Translations under genes and position numbers: made by a program
Source: CAWFNW01 sp963817405
GTDB taxonomy: Bacteria; Actinomycetota; Coriobacteriia; Anaerosomatales; Anaerosomataceae
NCBI GenBank assembly: GCA_963817405.1
Contig: CAWFNW010000001.1
Coordinates: 372,001-436,000, forward strand
Length of the DNA stretch: 64,000 nt
Direction of reading: 5' to 3'
The notes under the pieces: generated by a model
What the model was told of the DNA's origin: nothing
The model's input: only the letters and a program-made list of their open reading frames with translations
The model's database searches: none
Shown here: positions 27,866 through 36,317 of the stretch, piece by piece
Layout: each line of letters starts with the position of its first letter
Numbering within the stretch: the stretch's first letter is position 1

Positions 27866-28093
27866 CTAGACGATCTTGCCCACCTCAGGGAAGTCGAGCA
27901 CGTGCTCGTCGTGAGGAGCGTCCTCGTGCTCCGTGGTGAGGTCCTTGCCGGCGACGTGCATCCCCTCGTGATCACCCATCGCCCACATGGAGCTCTCGGT
28001 GAGGTCGTAGACCATACCCTTGTAGGCGACGTAGGCCTTGCGGCCGTCCTGGCCATCGAACTGCTTGAGTTCCTCGAGCGTGAATTCGCGCAT
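27866..28093 (-). CDS. Small cytochrome b5-like haem/steroid-binding protein
   Basis: This is a 75-residue single-domain protein: MREFTLEELKQFDGQDGRKA, YVAYKGMVYDLTESSMWAMG, then HEGMHVAGKDL and several histidines. The Y-x-G-x-VYD-T signature is that of small anaerobic cytochrome b5-domain proteins. There is no signal peptide or TM. Haem would be held by histidines in GDHEGMHVAG and the C-terminal half. The ATG at 28091-28093 has GGAGGAG upstream. The redox partner is unknown. Confidence 0.8.
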   Translation of the reverse strand: MREFTLEELKQFDGQDGRKAYVAYKGMVYDLTESSMWAMGDHEGMHVAGKDLTTEHEDAPHDEHVLDFPEVGKIV

Positions 28094-28182
28094 GGGTCTC
28101 CTCCGATCCCGGGTGAGCTGACATACAGGTATCTTCCCAAGGCCGGGGATTCTCTGCAGCACGCAGAGGGAGGAAGGCGGCC

Positions 28183-28872
28183 TCAGCCGCAGGCGACCTC
28201 GTGGAGGCGGAGCAGGTCGATGACCAGCCGACGTCCCTTCTGGGCGACGATGCCGCGACGTACGAGCGCCGAGATCGTCCGAGTCGCCGTCTCCCTCGAC
28301 GTGCCCGCAAGCATTGCGAGCTCTTGATGAGTCACTCCCGCGACCATGGGAACGCCTTGGCTCTCGTAGGCCGCCGTCGCCATGTTGAGGATGACGCGAA
28401 CGACTCGGTGAGACGCATCGTGCATCGTGAGGCTCTCGACCCGCTCGGTCAGACCTCGGACGCGAGCCATGACTGAGTCGAGGACACTGAGCGCGATGCC
28501 GGGATGCAGACGAGCGGCGGTGGCAAGATCGGACGAGGTGATCGAGAGCGCCAGGACATCCGTGATTGCGGTAAGCGTGACGGTGGTCGCTTGCTCCGGG
28601 TCATGCGCGTACTCCCCGACGACGACAGGGGCGTCGAGCATCTCAAGAGGCAGCTCGCGTCCGTCTTCGGTGCTGCGTGTCACCTTCACGCGACCCTGGG
28701 TCACGAAGTGCAGCGTGGCCGGCGTCTCCCCCGGCGTCCCCAGCACTTGGCCGCGTGAGAACGCACTCTCGCGCATGAACGACACGAGCGCCGCGCATTC
28801 ATTGGCGGCAAGACCGTCGAGTGCGGGAAACGCCCTGAGTGACACTGCGGTATCCACGAATGTTGTCGTCAT
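28183..28872 (-). CDS. Crp/Fnr-family transcription regulator
   Basis: The 229-residue protein has a cyclic-nucleotide-binding-like beta barrel (about 15-125), a dimer helix (about 125-155) and a winged helix-turn-helix, with THQELAMLAGTSRETATRTI as the recognition region near 185. It lacks the N-terminal cysteine cluster of FNR and has only one N-terminal-domain Cys, so it is not an Fe-S oxygen sensor. The ligand is unknown. It is divergent from the HAD gene, with 111 bases between them. Confidence 0.87.
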   Translation of the reverse strand: MTTTFVDTAVSLRAFPALDGLAANECAALVSFMRESAFSRGQVLGTPGETPATLHFVTQGRVKVTRSTEDGRELPLEMLDAPVVVGEYAHDPEQATTVTLTAITDVLALSITSSDLATAARLHPGIALSVLDSVMARVRGLTERVESLTMHDASHRVVRVILNMATAAYESQGVPMVAGVTHQELAMLAGTSRETATRTISALVRRGIVAQKGRRLVIDLLRLHEVACG

Positions 28873-28931
28873 GCCTCATGTATCGGTCATCGGCCGCGCC
28901 CGCTGTAGGCACAATTCGGCCCGACTTCGCG

Positions 28932-28940
28932 TGCTATCAT
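28932..28940 (+). promoter_or_regulatory. Candidate promoter of the HAD phosphatase gene
   Basis: TGC-TATCAT at 28932-28940 is an extended -10 about 45 bases before the GTG start. No -35 match is seen. Confidence 0.45.
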
Positions 28941-28983
28941 CCGACGCACGCTCGTATTCCCATCACCGAGGGAGCCCTTCGCC

Positions 28984-29682
28984 GTGCACGCTGTGCTATT
29001 CGATCTGGACGGAACCCTCCTCGATATCGACCTCCAGGGCTTCCTGCGTCGCTACTTCGGCGCGCTCCGGACGGTCCCGCTCGGCGAGGCGGCGCACGGC
29101 CTCGATCCGAACACCGTCGTGCGTGCGATCGTGGCCGCCACTGACGCGATGATGGCGCTGCACCCCGGCAGGACGAACCTGGACGCCTTCAGCGAGTCGT
29201 TCGGACGGGCCACCGGTGTCGCGTTCGATGAGCTCTGGCCTGCCTATGAGCACTTCTACGGCTCCGTGTTCCCGCTCCTGCAGGAAGAGGCCGGCCCGGC
29301 ACCGGGCGCCCGTCGAGTTGTCGAAACCGCCCGCGAGCTCGGCCTGCGCGTTGCAGTCGCGACCAACCCCATCTTCCCTCGAGTCGCCGTCGATCACCGG
29401 CTCGCGTGGGCAGGGCTTGATGACATCGCATTCGACGTCATCACCACCTATGAGCACATGACCGCCTGCAAGCCGCACGGAGCCTACTTCGCTCAAACGG
29501 CCGCACTGCTCGGAGTGGACCCCTCGGACTGCCTCATGGTCGGCGACGACATCGCGCTCGATCTCCCCGCGTCCGACGTCGGCATGCGCACGTTCCTCAA
29601 GGGGGATGCCAGGAGCAGCGCTGACTACCGTGGCACGCTCGACGACCTGGCGGGGCTCCTGCCATTGCTGGCTGGCATCTGA
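28984..29682 (+). CDS. HAD-superfamily hydrolase
   Basis: This is a 232-residue HAD phosphatase with all motifs: VLFDLDGTLLDIDL at the N-terminus (nucleophile Asp8), ATNPIF near 125 for motif II, a lysine in MTACKPHGAYF near 165, and DCLMVGDDIALDLPASDVGM near 185. The helical cap (about 20-95) puts it in subfamily I. The start is a GTG at 28984 behind GAGGGAG. The substrate cannot be read from sequence. Confidence 0.85.
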   Translation: MHAVLFDLDGTLLDIDLQGFLRRYFGALRTVPLGEAAHGLDPNTVVRAIVAATDAMMALHPGRTNLDAFSESFGRATGVAFDELWPAYEHFYGSVFPLLQEEAGPAPGARRVVETARELGLRVAVATNPIFPRVAVDHRLAWAGLDDIAFDVITTYEHMTACKPHGAYFAQTAALLGVDPSDCLMVGDDIALDLPASDVGMRTFLKGDARSSADYRGTLDDLAGLLPLLAGI

Positions 29683-30209
29683 GACTCGGCCGCTCTCCAC
29701 TCGGCTTTCTTCGCAGGGCGCGACTAGGCCCCACCCGCCGTTCCCATAAGTTGACACGTGTTTCGTGCATGCAGACTGCGGTATTGCTACACTTGCACAA
29801 GACGTCGTCGCTCACCTTCGAGGGGGACATGGACGGCAGCATTTCACCGCGCTTCGGCGGACTCGACGAAGTCGGCGTGGCCCTGAGAGGGTGCGCCGGA
29901 TTCTCCGCCCCTCCCCTCGCCACTTGAACGTCGCTCGGGGCAGGTCTGCCCCAGCGGATCACATCGTCATTCCTCCGCATCCGCTCAGCCACATCTGACT
30001 CAGTCTTCCCTTGGCAAGCCGCGGGCTTCGCCGCGCTCGGTCGTACCGGTCGCGACCAGCCGACCTTGACCCGCCGGACGCTGCAACTCAACCCGTCGTC
30101 GCTGTGAAAGGAGGAGTGGCGGAGAGCTAGCGCTCGTGCCGGGCCGGAGCCCGGCGGAATCGTTCTTCTCGCACTGTTGGTTCCGTACGACACCAAGGAG
30201 GTGTATGGC
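29683..30209 (+). other. Long intergenic region and probable 5' leader of the hydrogenase operon
   Basis: No convincing gene is present. A possible extended -10 (TGC-TACACT, 29785-29793) would give a leader of about 400 bases. It contains a 33-codon frame (ATG 29829 to TGA 29927) with AGGGGG close upstream, and an AAAGGAGG site at about 30107 followed by a four-codon frame. A 7-bp GC hairpin follows at 30138-30155. These could be parts of a regulatory leader, which is inference. The stretch from 29930 to 30100 shows nothing I recognise. Confidence 0.35.
29785..29793 (+). promoter_or_regulatory. Candidate hydrogenase operon promoter
   Basis: TGC-TACACT repeats exactly the extended -10 of the mreB promoter. 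A perfect TTGACA at 29751-29756 is 31 bases upstream, too far to pair with it. Confidence 0.4.
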
Positions 30210-31445
30210 ATGGCGCAAGAGGCGCACGGCGCGCTCCACGAACTGCTTGCAGTCCGTGGCGTGTCGCGTCGCGACTTCCTGAAGTACTGTGGCTCTGTAG
30301 CCGCAGTGCTCGGGTTGTCCGAGACGATGGCACCTCAGATCGCCGCCGCCCTGGAGGGGGCACCCAAGCTCTTGCCCGCTCTGTGGATCAACGGCGGATC
30401 GTGCACCGGCTGCACCGAGTCAATGGCACAGGTGGACACGCCTGACGTCGCAACGATCGTCCTCGATTACCTGGCGTTCGACTACTTCGAGACGATCATG
30501 GCTGCAGCCGGCCACGAGGCCGAAGCGAACATCGAAAAGACGGTCGAAGCAGGCGGCTACATCGTCGTCTATGAGGGCTCGGTCATGACCGGGTTCGACG
30601 GCTGGGCACTCACTTCAGGCGGCGTCGAGGAGCAGAACAAGGGCACGGCCATCCTCGAGAAGGTCGCTTCGAACGCACTCGCCGTGCTCGCGGTCGGTTC
30701 CTGCGCGGTCGATGGCGGCTGGGTCAAGGCGCACCCCAACCCCGCAGGGGCGACGGGTGTTCAGGCCTGGCTCTCAAAGAAGGGCATCAAGACCCCGGTC
30801 GTCAACCTCCCCACTTGCCCGGTCAACCCGGAGTGGATCGTGGCCATGGTCGTCCAGCTTCTGCTGGTCGCCGACCGTGACGTGGCGAAGTTCGTCGAGC
30901 TGACTGAGTGGGTCACGCGCACGTACAAGGACGAGATCACCGAACTCAACGTGGACCTGCTGTTGCCGAAGCTCCTCTTCGGTCAGTCCATTCACGACAA
31001 CTGCCCGCGCCGTGGCCACTTCGAGAACGGCGAGTTCGTCACCAAGCTTGGTAGCCATGAAGAGGCGCTCGGCTACTGCCTGTACAAGGTGGGCTGCAAG
31101 GGCCCGCAGACGTTCACGCAATGCCCGATCACCCGGTGGAACTCACGCGTCAGTTGGTGTGTCGAGTCCGGTTCACCGTGCATCGGTTGCGGCGGCCTGA
31201 ACTGGGTCGACAACAACGCGCCGTTCCTGCACCGACTGTCTGACATGCAGATGGGCGGCTTCCTCGGGCTCGGCAACGTCCAGCCCGGCAGCGTTGCGGC
31301 CGCCGTCGGCGGCGTTGCAGCCGCTGCACTCGTCGCGCATGGGCTCGGCATGAAGGCAGCCGGCCGTATCGGCGACGGACCCCCTGAGGAGACCATGAAG
31401 GCCTACGACCGCAAGCACATGGCAAAGAAGGGAGGCGATAAGTAG
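30210..31445 (+). CDS. [NiFeSe]-type uptake hydrogenase small subunit, Tat-exported
   Basis: The small subunit carries electrons from the Ni-Fe site through three Fe-S clusters. The 411-residue protein has a Tat signal (SRRDFLKYCG, 19-28), proximal cluster ligands C65, C68, C165 and C203, and distal ligands H262, C265, C290 and C296. The medial region is C305, C317, C324 and C327 (SWCVESGSPCIGC). In classical enzymes the second of these is proline and the cluster is [3Fe-4S]; the cysteine here predicts [4Fe-4S], as in NiFeSe enzymes. A C-terminal helix (about 360-382) can anchor it. The ATG at 30210 has AAGGAGG 8 bases upstream. It overlaps the large-subunit gene by one base. Confidence 0.95.
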   Translation: MAQEAHGALHELLAVRGVSRRDFLKYCGSVAAVLGLSETMAPQIAAALEGAPKLLPALWINGGSCTGCTESMAQVDTPDVATIVLDYLAFDYFETIMAAAGHEAEANIEKTVEAGGYIVVYEGSVMTGFDGWALTSGGVEEQNKGTAILEKVASNALAVLAVGSCAVDGGWVKAHPNPAGATGVQAWLSKKGIKTPVVNLPTCPVNPEWIVAMVVQLLLVADRDVAKFVELTEWVTRTYKDEITELNVDLLLPKLLFGQSIHDNCPRRGHFENGEFVTKLGSHEEALGYCLYKVGCKGPQTFTQCPITRWNSRVSWCVESGSPCIGCGGLNWVDNNAPFLHRLSDMQMGGFLGLGNVQPGSVAAAVGGVAAAALVAHGLGMKAAGRIGDGPPEETMKAYDRKHMAKKGGDK

Positions 31446-33106
31446 TGGCACGCACCGTTGTTGACCCGTTGACCCGAATCGAAGGACACCTTCGTGTCGA
31501 GGTCGAAGTAACGAACGGCAAGATTGCCGATGCTTGGGTCGCCGCACCTCTCTTCCGCGGCATGGAGATCGTCATGAAGGACCGCGCGCCTGAAGACGCG
31601 TTCTGGGTCACCCAGCGCATCTGCGGCGTCTGTCCGATCTCCCACAGCCACGCATCCGCGATGGCGACCGAGAGCGCGCTTGGAATCAAGATCCCGAACA
31701 ACGCGCGCATCATCCGTAACCTTATCGAGGCGGCACAGTACATCCACAGCCACATCCTGTGGTTCTACACCCTGACCGCGCTCGACTACGTGAGCCCGAT
31801 CAACGCGCTCAGCGCCAACATCGCCGACACGTACTCGCTCGCCCAGGCTGGCGGCGACGCTCTTGGGATGCCCGTCAGGTCTGGTGACTTCGGCGCCGTG
31901 GCGGCCCGCCTGAAGGCGTTCGCAGAGAACGGCCAGCTCTCCATCTTCACCGGTCACTACTGGGATCACCCCGGCTATGCGCTGCCGCCGGAGCTGGACC
32001 TCATCGCCACGACCCACTACCTGCAGGCGCTTGAGATGCAGGGAGTCGCCACCCAGATCATCGGCGTCATGAGCGGCAAGTTCCCGCACCCGATGACGTC
32101 CATCCCGGGCGGCACCGCGTTCGTTCCGACCGAGTCGAAGCTGGACGATATCCTGTTCCGCTTCCTCCAGGTCAAGGAGTTCGTCGATACGGCCCTCATC
32201 CCCGACACGTTGCTCATCGCACCGTATCTGCTGGATGCGGCGACGTACGGCGGCGGCGTGGGCAAGTTCCTCTCGTGGGGCGTCTTCGACGCTGAGGACC
32301 GCGACCCGTACAAGCGCTACCTGCCGCGCGGCTACGTGGATGCTGCCAAGGGCCTCAAGGTCGATCAAGTCGGACCTGAAGACGTGACCGAGTACGTCGG
32401 CCACTCGTGGTTCGAGGACTCGACGACCGGTCTCAACCCCTCCAAGGGCGAGACCAAGCCGAAGTACCAGACCTATAGCACCGACGAGAAGTACTCATGG
32501 GCGAAGGCTGCCAGCTGTAAGGGCGCACCTGCCGAGGCCGGTCCGCTTTCGCGTATGCTCGTCGCCTATCTCAACGGCGTGCCTCAGGTCAAGGGACTCA
32601 TCGATCTCACGCTCGAGAAGCTGGGTGTCGCGGGCAAGCCCGAAGTCCTCGTCTCACTGCTTGGCCGCGTTGCGGCACGCAACCTGGAGGCGAAGTACGT
32701 CGCGGACCTTGCTGTCGAATGGTGCATGGAGCTCATCGCAGCAATCAAGGGCGGAGACAGCAGCTACTTCGTCACCGAGCGCGCAAGCGACGGCGAAGGC
32801 GCTGGTCTCTGGGAGGCGCCGCGTGGCGCCCTCGGACACTGGATCAACGTCAAGGGCGGCAAGATCGACAACTATCAGGTCGTCACACCGTCCACGTGGG
32901 ATACCTCGCCGCGTGACGACAACGGCGTGCGTGGCCCGATGGAAGAGGCGCTCGTCGGCACACCTGTCGCAAACGCGGAGAAGCCGCTTGAAGTACTCCG
33001 CATCGCGCACAGCTTCGATCCTTGAATGGGCTGCGCCGTCCACGTGGTGGACACACAGACCGGTAAGGAATCGACTGTCATGTCTTCGCCAATGGGGGTG
33101 ATGTAG
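31445..33106 (+). CDS. Hydrogenase large subunit with in-frame TGA read as selenocysteine
   Basis: The large subunit holds the Ni-Fe(CN)2CO site. The N-terminal motif RICGVCP gives ligands C60 and C63. The frame reaches TGA at 33023-33025 directly after SFDP. The same frame goes on as MGCAVHVVDTQTGKE and ends with TAG at 33104-33106, one base before the cytochrome b start. Family motif DPCxxCxxH thus becomes DP-U-MGCAVH, with Sec527 and C530 as the second ligand pair and H533 as the expected processing site. The full length is 553 residues including Sec. If TGA were a stop, both distal Ni ligands would be lost. Confidence in Sec is high but rests on sequence alone. Confidence 0.9.
33023..33058 (+). 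promoter_or_regulatory. Candidate bacterial SECIS element
   Basis: Twelve bases after the TGA, GTCCAC (33038-33043) pairs with GTGGAC (33047-33052) around a GTG apical loop. CTG/CAG (33031-33033, 33056-33058) can add a lower helix across an internal loop. Placement matches the bacterial SECIS, whose upper stem-loop lies about 11 bases from UGA. The loop contains G and U as SelB sites do, but it is small. Confidence 0.6.
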
Positions 33107-33748
33107 ATGTCTTCTCACGCGCACTATCGTGAGGCGCATCCGCTCGTCTTCGTCATCACCCACTACATCAACCTGATCTGCATGATCATGCTTGCCTTCT
33201 CGGGTTTCTACATCCACTACCCGTTCTTCGGCGCATTCATGGGTGTAGCGCGGGGCATGCACTTCGTGGCCATGTTCGTGATCCTCATCAACCTGATCTT
33301 CCGGATCATCGCTGCCTTCTTCGTGAAGACGGCCGTGGATCTCGGCTCGCGCTCGGTTGAAAAGGACTACAAGAACTGGCTGCCACAGGCGAAGAACCGT
33401 CACCAGTTCTTCGAGACGATCAAGTACTATCTGTTCTTCCGCAAGGAAGGCGTCATCTCGGCCAAGTACGGATCGCTCCAGAAGATCGCGTATCTGGCGA
33501 CGATTCCGCTCACCTTCATCCAGGCCTACACCGGCTTTTCGATCTGGGGTCCATCCATGAACCTCGGCTTCTTCGCCGGCGGCCTCGACTTGGTGGGCGG
33601 ACCGATGAACATGCGGATCATCCACTACTTCGGCATGTGGGTGTTCATCATCTTCACGATGATCCACGCGTACCTTGCAAATATCTACAACTTCAGCCCG
33701 TCGAAGATCATCTTCCTCTGGAAGGAGACACCGGCGAAGGGGCACTAA
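33107..33748 (+). CDS. Hydrogenase cytochrome b subunit (HyaC-like)
   Basis: The 213-residue membrane protein takes electrons from the small subunit to the quinone pool. It has four hydrophobic segments (about 12-34, 50-72, 120-150 and 165-190). Candidate haem ligands are the histidines in VITHYINLICM, GMHFVAMFV, IIHYFGMWV and TMIHAYLANI. RIIHYFGMWVFIIFTMIHAY near residue 167 is typical of this family. The start ATG directly follows the extended hydB stop, with GGGGGTGA upstream inside hydB. Confidence 0.88.
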   Translation: MSSHAHYREAHPLVFVITHYINLICMIMLAFSGFYIHYPFFGAFMGVARGMHFVAMFVILINLIFRIIAAFFVKTAVDLGSRSVEKDYKNWLPQAKNRHQFFETIKYYLFFRKEGVISAKYGSLQKIAYLATIPLTFIQAYTGFSIWGPSMNLGFFAGGLDLVGGPMNMRIIHYFGMWVFIIFTMIHAYLANIYNFSPSKIIFLWKETPAKGH

Positions 33749-33791
33749 CCCTTGTGTTCGGCGGAGCGGCACCGATGCCGCCCCCAAGCGG

Positions 33792-33820
33792 ACGGGCCCC
33801 GGAGCACATCCGGGGCCCGT
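33792..33820 (+). terminator. Terminator hairpin after the hydrogenase cytochrome b gene
   Basis: A perfect 12-bp stem (ACGGGCCCCGGA with its complement) and a 5-base GCACA loop start 43 bases after the stop. No T-tract follows. It separates the hydrogenase from the protease gene, which may therefore have its own promoter (TATGAT at 33827-33832). Confidence 0.75.
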
Positions 33821-33879
33821 TCCCACTATGATGGCGTCACCCGGGAGCGCCCGGTCCGGTCGTCCTCCGAGGAGGTCTT

Positions 33880-34455
33880 GTGCTGACACCCCCCGTGCTC
33901 GTGCTCGCGGTCGGCAACCAGCTGATGCGCGACGAAGGCGTCGGCCCACGCGTTGCCGCGGAGCTCTGGGCGCACTATGAGCTCCCTGACACGGTTGAGG
34001 TCATGGACGCCGGCACGCTCGGGCTGGGCATGCTGCACGTCCTGCGCGATCGCGAGTACGTCCTCATCGTCGATGCTATCGACGGCACCGGACACCCAGC
34101 CGGAACCGTCGTGCGCACGTCGCCCGCGGACTTCGCCCCGAACCAGATTCTTCACTCGCTCCACGACGTGCGGCTGGTGGACGTGCTGCAGGCCGCCGAG
34201 CTCATGGGCGTGTCCCCTGAGGCCGAGTGCGTGGGCGTGCAGATCGAGGACATCTCGCCGCCCGATTTCAGTGTGGACCTGACGGCCGCCGTGGAGAGCG
34301 CCGTCCCCCGAGCCGTGGCCGCAACGTGCTACATCCTCGCCGAACGCGGTATCGAAATCACGCCGCTCACCGGGGACGAGCACAGCGCGTTCACCTCGGC
34401 GGTGGATGTCGCGATCGAGGACATGCGGCGCCGCCTGGGCGGCAGCACGGACTAG
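33880..34455 (+). CDS. Hydrogenase maturation endopeptidase (HyaD/HycI family)
   Basis: The protease removes the C-terminal peptide of the hydrogenase large subunit after nickel insertion. The 191-residue protein has the family N-terminus VLAVGNQLMRDEGVGPRVAA (metal-binding Glu), VMDAGTLGLGMLHVL (Asp) and a downstream His in SLHDVRLVDVLQAA. It presumably cuts after H533 of the adjacent large subunit, releasing 20 residues. The GTG start has GAGGAGG upstream. Its last four bases overlap the convergent kinase gene. Other Hyp maturation genes are not in the window. Confidence 0.87.
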   Translation: MLTPPVLVLAVGNQLMRDEGVGPRVAAELWAHYELPDTVEVMDAGTLGLGMLHVLRDREYVLIVDAIDGTGHPAGTVVRTSPADFAPNQILHSLHDVRLVDVLQAAELMGVSPEAECVGVQIEDISPPDFSVDLTAAVESAVPRAVAATCYILAERGIEITPLTGDEHSAFTSAVDVAIEDMRRRLGGSTD

Positions 34456-35576
34456 GCTTCGGCCTGCGCCCCGGCGAGCGGCAGCCGGAAGCCGATGGTG
34501 CTCCCCTGTCCCGCCACGCTCGTCGCGAACACCGAGCCGTGGTGGTCCTCGACGATGCGCTTCGCGATGGCAAGCCCGAGGCCGCTCCCGCCAGTTCCGC
34601 TCGCTCGGGCAGCGTCCGCGCGGTAGAAACGCTCGAAGATGTACGGGAGATCCGCCGCGGAAATCCCTTCCCCTGTGTCCGTGACCGTCACGATGGCTAC
34701 GCCTTCGGAAGACGTGACCGTCACGGTGATCGAGCCTAGCTCAGTGTGGCGCACGGCATTCATGAGGAGATTGCGCAGAACCTGCCCCATGCGGAAGCTG
34801 TCCGCGACCACCTCGACCAAACCCGACGGACATGAGACGGCAAGCCGCACGCCCTCGGGAACAAAGACACGGGTCCGGTCTGCCTCCCGCTCCGAGAACT
34901 CGCAGAGGTCGAAGCGCTCGAGCTCATACCGCATCTTGCCCGCCTCGGCAGCCGAGAGCTCCTGAAGGTCGCCGACGAGTCGCGAAAGATGCCCGACGTC
35001 ATCCACGATCGACTGCATGCGCTCGGCGGTGAGCGGGATGACGCCCTCGGCCACGCCTTCGGCCTGCGCGCGTATAGCCGCGATCGGGTTGCGCAACTCA
35101 TGCGCCACATCGCTCACGAGACGCCTGCGGAGGGACTCGGCCTCTTCCAGCGATGCCGCCATCTCGTTGAACGCCCGGGCGAGCTCCTCGACTTCTTGGG
35201 GCCCCTTCGCCTCGACGCGGTGCCCGAGCTCGCCCTTGGCGAGTGCATTGACGGCCTCGGTCAGACGCCTGAGCGGCTTTGTGAGGTACCCCGCCAGCAG
35301 CAGCGCGCCGACGGCGGCCAAGCCGACCGCGATCACGGCCGAAAGCAGGATGCCCCTGTCGACGCCGTGCAGGAAGCTCTCCTCGGCGACGCCAAGGAAC
35401 AGGCGACCCATCCCGCCGCCGCCGATGCCCCCCATGTGCGTGGTGGCCGCGCCGAGATAGGCCTCGAACGCCGAGGACAGTGCGCTCCTGGCGATGGTGC
35501 CGGTGGCGAGGATCGCCACGAGAGAGACCGCGAGAATCGACAGGAAGACCCGCCAGACAAGTCCGGCCGGGCGCAT
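34452..35576 (-). CDS. Membrane sensor histidine kinase
   Basis: The 374-residue protein has TM helices at about 8-30 and 60-85 with a short sensor loop, a HAMP domain (about 85-140), HisKA with VAHELRNPIAAIRAQAE (phospho-His near 163), and HATPase motifs (LMNAVRHTE, DTGEGISAADLPYIFERFYR, SGLGLAIAKRIVEDH). Its start overlaps the regulator stop by one base. The pair forms a standard OmpR-type two-component system. Glycine- and methionine-rich sequence in the loop (GGIGGGGMGRLF) is all that can be said of the sensor. The signal is unknown. Confidence 0.92.
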   Translation of the reverse strand: MRPAGLVWRVFLSILAVSLVAILATGTIARSALSSAFEAYLGAATTHMGGIGGGGMGRLFLGVAEESFLHGVDRGILLSAVIAVGLAAVGALLLAGYLTKPLRRLTEAVNALAKGELGHRVEAKGPQEVEELARAFNEMAASLEEAESLRRRLVSDVAHELRNPIAAIRAQAEGVAEGVIPLTAERMQSIVDDVGHLSRLVGDLQELSAAEAGKMRYELERFDLCEFSEREADRTRVFVPEGVRLAVSCPSGLVEVVADSFRMGQVLRNLLMNAVRHTELGSITVTVTSSEGVAIVTVTDTGEGISAADLPYIFERFYRADAARASGTGGSGLGLAIAKRIVEDHHGSVFATSVAGQGSTIGFRLPLAGAQAEA

Positions 35577-36265
35577 CAGTCGGATCCCACCTTGTAGCCC
35601 ACGCCAAAGATCGTCTTCACGTACTTCGGGTTCTTCGGGTCATCGCCCAGTTTGCGGCGGAGGTTCTTGACGTGTGCGTCGATCGTGCGCTCATAGCCCT
35701 CGAAGGCGTCCCCGGAGACAGCCTCCAGAAGCTGCAGGCGACTGTACACACGCCCTGGATGCGAGGCCATGGTCGCGATCAGCTCAAACTCAGTGCGCGT
35801 GAGTTCGGTCGGCGTTCCCGCGACCGTGACTTCACGGCGCTCGATATCGACGACGAGGTCACCCACGTTGAGCACGCCCGTCGCGCCATCGGTGCGCGAG
35901 CCTTCCATACGGCGGAGGACCGCCTTAACCCGAGCAACGACTTCGCGCGGGCTGAACGGCTTCGAGATGTAGTCGTCGGCACCGACCTCCAAGCCGATGA
36001 GCCGGTCGATCTCGTCGGTCTTCGCGGTGATCAGGATGACCGGCAGGTCGTGCTCGCGCTGGAACCGTCGGGTGAGCTCGATGCCGTCGACCCCGGGGAG
36101 CATGATGTCGAGGAGCGCGATGTCCGGCACCTGCTCGGCAACCGACGCGATCGCGGCGGGACCGTCGAATGCCGTGCGAACCTCGAAGCCTTCCTTCTCG
36201 AGATAGGCCGAGAGGACCTCGACGATCTTCAAGTTGTCATCCACAACGAGCACTGTCCTGCGCAC
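35576..36265 (-). CDS. OmpR/PhoB-family response regulator
   Basis: The 229-residue protein has a receiver domain (DD at 9-10, phosphoacceptor D52 in IALLDIMLPGVDG, K in DYISKPFSPREVVARV) and a winged-helix DNA-binding domain (YERTIDAHVKNLRRKLGDDP near 190). It is the first gene of the pair. A tandem TTCACAT repeat 53 bases upstream of its start is a likely binding site for itself. Confidence 0.93.
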   Translation of the reverse strand: MRRTVLVVDDNLKIVEVLSAYLEKEGFEVRTAFDGPAAIASVAEQVPDIALLDIMLPGVDGIELTRRFQREHDLPVILITAKTDEIDRLIGLEVGADDYISKPFSPREVVARVKAVLRRMEGSRTDGATGVLNVGDLVVDIERREVTVAGTPTELTRTEFELIATMASHPGRVYSRLQLLEAVSGDAFEGYERTIDAHVKNLRRKLGDDPKNPKYVKTIFGVGYKVGSD

Positions 36266-36317
36266 GAGCGCTCCTGACCTCGTCTGACTTCAGTACCGAG
36301 CCGACTCTACGCCGCGC

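Noticed and set aside
28183..28872. Reading the Crp-family regulator as an FNR oxygen sensor
   Set aside because: The N-terminal cysteine cluster required for the Fe-S sensor is absent.
29751..29756. Perfect TTGACA -35 hexamer upstream of the hydrogenase
   Set aside because: No -10 lies 16-18 bases downstream; the nearest TACACT is 31 bases away.
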